From Bacillota bacterium (GTDB lineage Bacteria > Bacillota > Sulfobacillia > Sulfobacillales > Sulfobacillaceae): 33,955 nucleotides of DNA. The notes under the pieces were generated by a model, which saw only the letters and a list, made by a program, of their open reading frames with translations, was not told where the DNA came from and searched no databases. The translations under genes were made by a program, and so were the position numbers. Shown piece after piece: positions 31,825-33,955 of this stretch. The stretch lies in contig JAIMAE010000017.1 of the NCBI GenBank assembly GCA_023512105.1, forward strand, positions 1-33,955, written 5' to 3'. Within the stretch, counting starts at the first letter, position 1; the number at the start of each line of letters is the position of its first letter.

Positions 31825-32676
31825 ATGAAACGTGCCCTGACACACTTCCACCGCTGGGCCCTCCAAGAAGACGTGGCCGGTGGTTTCGTCCCACTCCGCT
31901 CTCAGCTGGCCCCCCGGCACCTCGACCGACACCTGTCGCCGCGTCTGCCCGGTGAGCACCCCGGCCACGGTGGCGGCGCACACCCCGGTGCCGCAGGCCA
32001 AAGTCAAGCCGGCGCCACGCTCCCAATGGCGCATCTTGAGGTGTTCGGGGTCGACCACTTCCACCGAGTGGACGTTGATGCGCTGGGGAAAGAGGGGATG
32101 GCGTTCGAGCGCGGGGCCCCGGCGCGCCATCGTCTCCACGTCCCAACGCGGGCCAAAGATGACCAGGTGCGGGTTGCCCATCGAGACCCCGGTGCCCGTG
32201 AAGGTCTCTCCTTGCGCCTGCACCGTCACCGCGGTGGCCGGCGCATCCGGATCCTCGGTCATCCCAATCGCCCCCCGGGTCCACCGCGGCATTCCCATGT
32301 CCACCCGGATCCAGGTGGCCCTGCCGCCCTCGCTCGCCACCACCCGGGGGTGGAGCACGCCGGCCCCGGTTTCAATCGCCTGCTCTGTCCCCATCTCCCC
32401 GCGGTCGTAGAGCCACTTGGCCATCGCCCGAAGCCCGTTGCCACACATCTCCGACTCGCTGCCGTCGCTGTTGAAGATGCGCATCCGCACCGGCGCCACC
32501 GCCGAGGGAGCGATCAGGATGATGCCGTCCGAACCCACTCCAAAGTGTCGGTCCGACATCTGGGTCGCCACCTGGCCCCAATCCACCTCCTCCCATCCCG
32601 GCCAGCGGCGCACGTCGATGTAAAGGTAATCGTTGCCACAGCCGTGCATCTTCGTAAACGCGATCGGTCCGTTCAC
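31816..32676 (-). CDS. dapF: Diaminopimelate epimerase
   Basis: A 286-residue epimerase making meso-diaminopimelate for peptidoglycan and lysine. The two catalytic cysteines are C78 in SEMCGNGLRA and C228 in LACGTGVCA. The N-terminus FTKMHGCGNDYLYID is typical. The start is GTG at 32676, 7 bases after GGGAGG. It is a single-gene unit, divergent from the egtB-like gene. Confidence 0.96.
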   Translation of the reverse strand: MNGPIAFTKMHGCGNDYLYIDVRRWPGWEEVDWGQVATQMSDRHFGVGSDGIILIAPSAVAPVRMRIFNSDGSESEMCGNGLRAMAKWLYDRGEMGTEQAIETGAGVLHPRVVASEGGRATWIRVDMGMPRWTRGAIGMTEDPDAPATAVTVQAQGETFTGTGVSMGNPHLVIFGPRWDVETMARRGPALERHPLFPQRINVHSVEVVDPEHLKMRHWERGAGLTLACGTGVCAATVAGVLTGQTRRQVSVEVPGGQLRAEWDETTGHVFLEGPAVEVCQGTFHLR

Positions 32677-32714
32677 CCTACCGCCTCCCGTAGCCCCTGT
32701 CGTGCTTCCCAGGT

Positions 32715-32730
32715 TAGGACTGCAATCCTA
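32715..32730. promoter_or_regulatory. Imperfect inverted repeat in the dapF-egtB gap
   Basis: TAGGAcTGCAaTCCTA is symmetric at 14 of 16 positions. It lies midway between two divergent genes with no other recognised control element, so it may be an operator. Confidence 0.3.
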
Positions 32731-32792
32731 CTCGTCTCGCCCCGCCCCGTGGGCGCGTCGCCTGGCCAAGGCCGCTGCCTTGAGGAGGTGTC

Positions 32793-33955
32793 ATGATGCT
32801 CGACCAAGACTTCCCTGCCCCCTTTCCGACGGCGCTGCGAGGCGTCGACCGAGCCCAAGTAGCTCGTTCGTATCGTACCATCCGCGCCACCAGCCTACAA
32901 TTGACCGAACCCTTGGCCACCGAGGATTGGGTGATTCAAGCCTGCCCCGAGGCCAGTCCGCCGAAGTGGCACCTCGCCCACACCACCTGGTTCTTTGAGA
33001 CCTTCTTTTTGGCCGCTCAACCCGGCTACCGCCTGTTCCACCCCCAGTACCCGGAGCTCTTCAACTCCTACTACGAGTCTCAAGGCCCCTACTTTCCCCG
33101 CCCGCGTCGCGGAACCCTCTCCCGTCCCACCGTCAACGAGGTGTTGACCTACCGACAACACGTCGACCAGGCCGTGCTCGAGGCGGTGGCCCAACGCTCC
33201 GAGCCCGACGTGCTCCAGGCGGTGGAGGTGCTGGCAGTCGGCCTGCAACACGAACAACAACACCAGGAGCTTTTGCTGATGGACATCCTGGCCAACTTCG
33301 CCGCCAACCCGCTGGCCCCCGCCTACCGCCCGGCCCCTGAACCCAGGACGGAAAGCGCGCCTGCTCGCCTGGAGTGGTTGGAGGTCCCCTCCGGGGTGGT
33401 CTGGATCGGCCATCGGGATCCGGGCACCTTCGCCTTCGACAACGAAACCCCTTACCACCCAACCTACTTGCCTGGCGCGCTGTTGGCCAATCGCACGGTG
33501 ACCAACGGCGAGTTCCGCGAATTTGTGGAGGCCGGCGGGTACCAACAGCCGCAGTGGTGGTTGTCCGACGGCTGGACCTGGGTGCAGACCCAAGGGCGGC
33601 GCCATCCCCGGTACTGGCGCCAACTGGACGGCACCTGGTGGGAATTTACGCTCTACGGCCTGGTGCCGCTCGACCCCGCCGCCCCCCTGACCCACGTGAG
33701 CTTCTACGAAGCCGATGCCTACGCGCGTTGGCGCGGCGGCCGGCTGCCCACCGAGGCGGAGTGGGAATGGGCCGCGCTCCATCTGCCGACCACCCCAGGC
33801 CCCACCCTGGAAGAGGGGATTCTCCGGGCTCCCCCGCCGTCCCCCGCCCCCGGTCACCTGCTCCACATGCTGGGGGGGGTCTGGGAGTGGTGCGCCTCCC
33901 CCTACCTTCCCTACCCCGGCTACCGTCCTTGGCCGGGCGCGCTCGGCGAGTACAA
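32793..33955 (+). CDS. egtB: EgtB-like ergothioneine sulfoxide synthase (partial, 3' end missing)
   Basis: The first 387 residues are visible. An N-terminal DinB-like helical domain carries WHLAHTTWFF (59-68) and HEQQH (H153, H157), the usual iron-binding histidines, followed from about residue 195 by a formylglycine-generating-enzyme-type domain with VPSGVVWIG, NRTVTNGEF, VSFYEADAYARWRGGRLPTE and GGVWEW. This two-domain order is that of EgtB, which oxidatively joins gamma-glutamylcysteine or cysteine to hercynine. EgtD, the partner methyltransferase, would be expected beyond the window. OvoA or SenA relatives are alternatives. ATG at 32793 or 32796 follows AGGAGG (4 or 7 bases). Confidence 0.85.
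   Translation, partial: MMLDQDFPAPFPTALRGVDRAQVARSYRTIRATSLQLTEPLATEDWVIQACPEASPPKWHLAHTTWFFETFFLAAQPGYRLFHPQYPELFNSYYESQGPYFPRPRRGTLSRPTVNEVLTYRQHVDQAVLEAVAQRSEPDVLQAVEVLAVGLQHEQQHQELLLMDILANFAANPLAPAYRPAPEPRTESAPARLEWLEVPSGVVWIGHRDPGTFAFDNETPYHPTYLPGALLANRTVTNGEFREFVEAGGYQQPQWWLSDGWTWVQTQGRRHPRYWRQLDGTWWEFTLYGLVPLDPAAPLTHVSFYEADAYARWRGGRLPTEAEWEWAALHLPTTPGPTLEEGILRAPPPSPAPGHLLHMLGGVWEWCASPYLPYPGYRPWPGALGEY

Noticed and set aside
1-33955. CRISPR arrays, tRNA or rRNA genes, insertion sequences, prophage genes
   Set aside because: None seen: no direct repeat series, no tRNA-like cloverleaf noticed, no transposase or integrase reading frame.

Overview
The window looks like a chromosomal segment from a GC-rich, spore-forming member of the Bacillota (Firmicutes). 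The evidence is gene order and RNA switches, not composition: remA-rpoZ-coaBC-priA, def-fmt-rsmB-rlmN-prpC-prkC-rsgA-rpe, a minute spoVM-like gene, rpmB beside an Asp23 gene and recG, a tryptophan T-box leader and a ydaO-type (c-di-AMP) leader. Starts are often GTG or TTG, placed by strong AGGAGG sites, and many genes overlap by 4-16 bases. I cannot name the genus.

Layout. 1-1020 (minus): the start of a probable ring-cleavage (gentisate/salicylate-type) cupin dioxygenase with its own promoter, then a class II aldolase-fold decarboxylase/aldolase. 1138-7588 (minus): a complete trpEGDCFBA operon. 7589-8248: a divergent control region holding the trp promoter and tRNA-Trp T-box on the minus strand, and a c-di-AMP riboswitch on the plus strand that directly precedes a secreted 3D + NlpC/P60 wall hydrolase (8249-9247). 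9317-9880 (minus): an unrecognised gene. 10016-12932 (plus): a four-gene operon (CMD-fold protein, three-His cupin, 4,5-dihydroxyphthalate-decarboxylase-like protein, dienelactone hydrolase) with a clear -10 and a perfect 12-base palindrome just downstream. It ends at a bidirectional terminator against recG.

12968-25126 is mostly minus-strand housekeeping: recG and an Asp23-family gene, divergent from rpmB; then hslO, a probable spoVM, a small membrane protein and rpe; then rsgA, the PASTA kinase, its PP2C phosphatase, rlmN, rsmB, fmt and def. A plus-strand gene of unknown function (25412-26587) separates def from priA. priA, coaBC, rpoZ and remA run leftward from a near-consensus promoter at 30561-30589. 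To the right are dedA and a lipocalin-like gene (plus), dapF (minus), and an egtB-like ergothioneine gene (plus) cut by the window end.

Functional themes: tryptophan synthesis controlled by charged tRNA, translation and protein maturation (def, fmt, rsmB, rlmN, rpmB, rsgA), Ser/Thr phosphorylation signalling linked to the wall, sporulation/biofilm regulators (spoVM, remA), and two groups of genes with an aromatic-acid flavour flanking the trp locus. The points most worth checking are the spoVM-like gene, the loss of diagnostic active-site residues in the CoaC half of CoaBC, the missing canonical start of hslO, and the four-gene aromatic-like operon.
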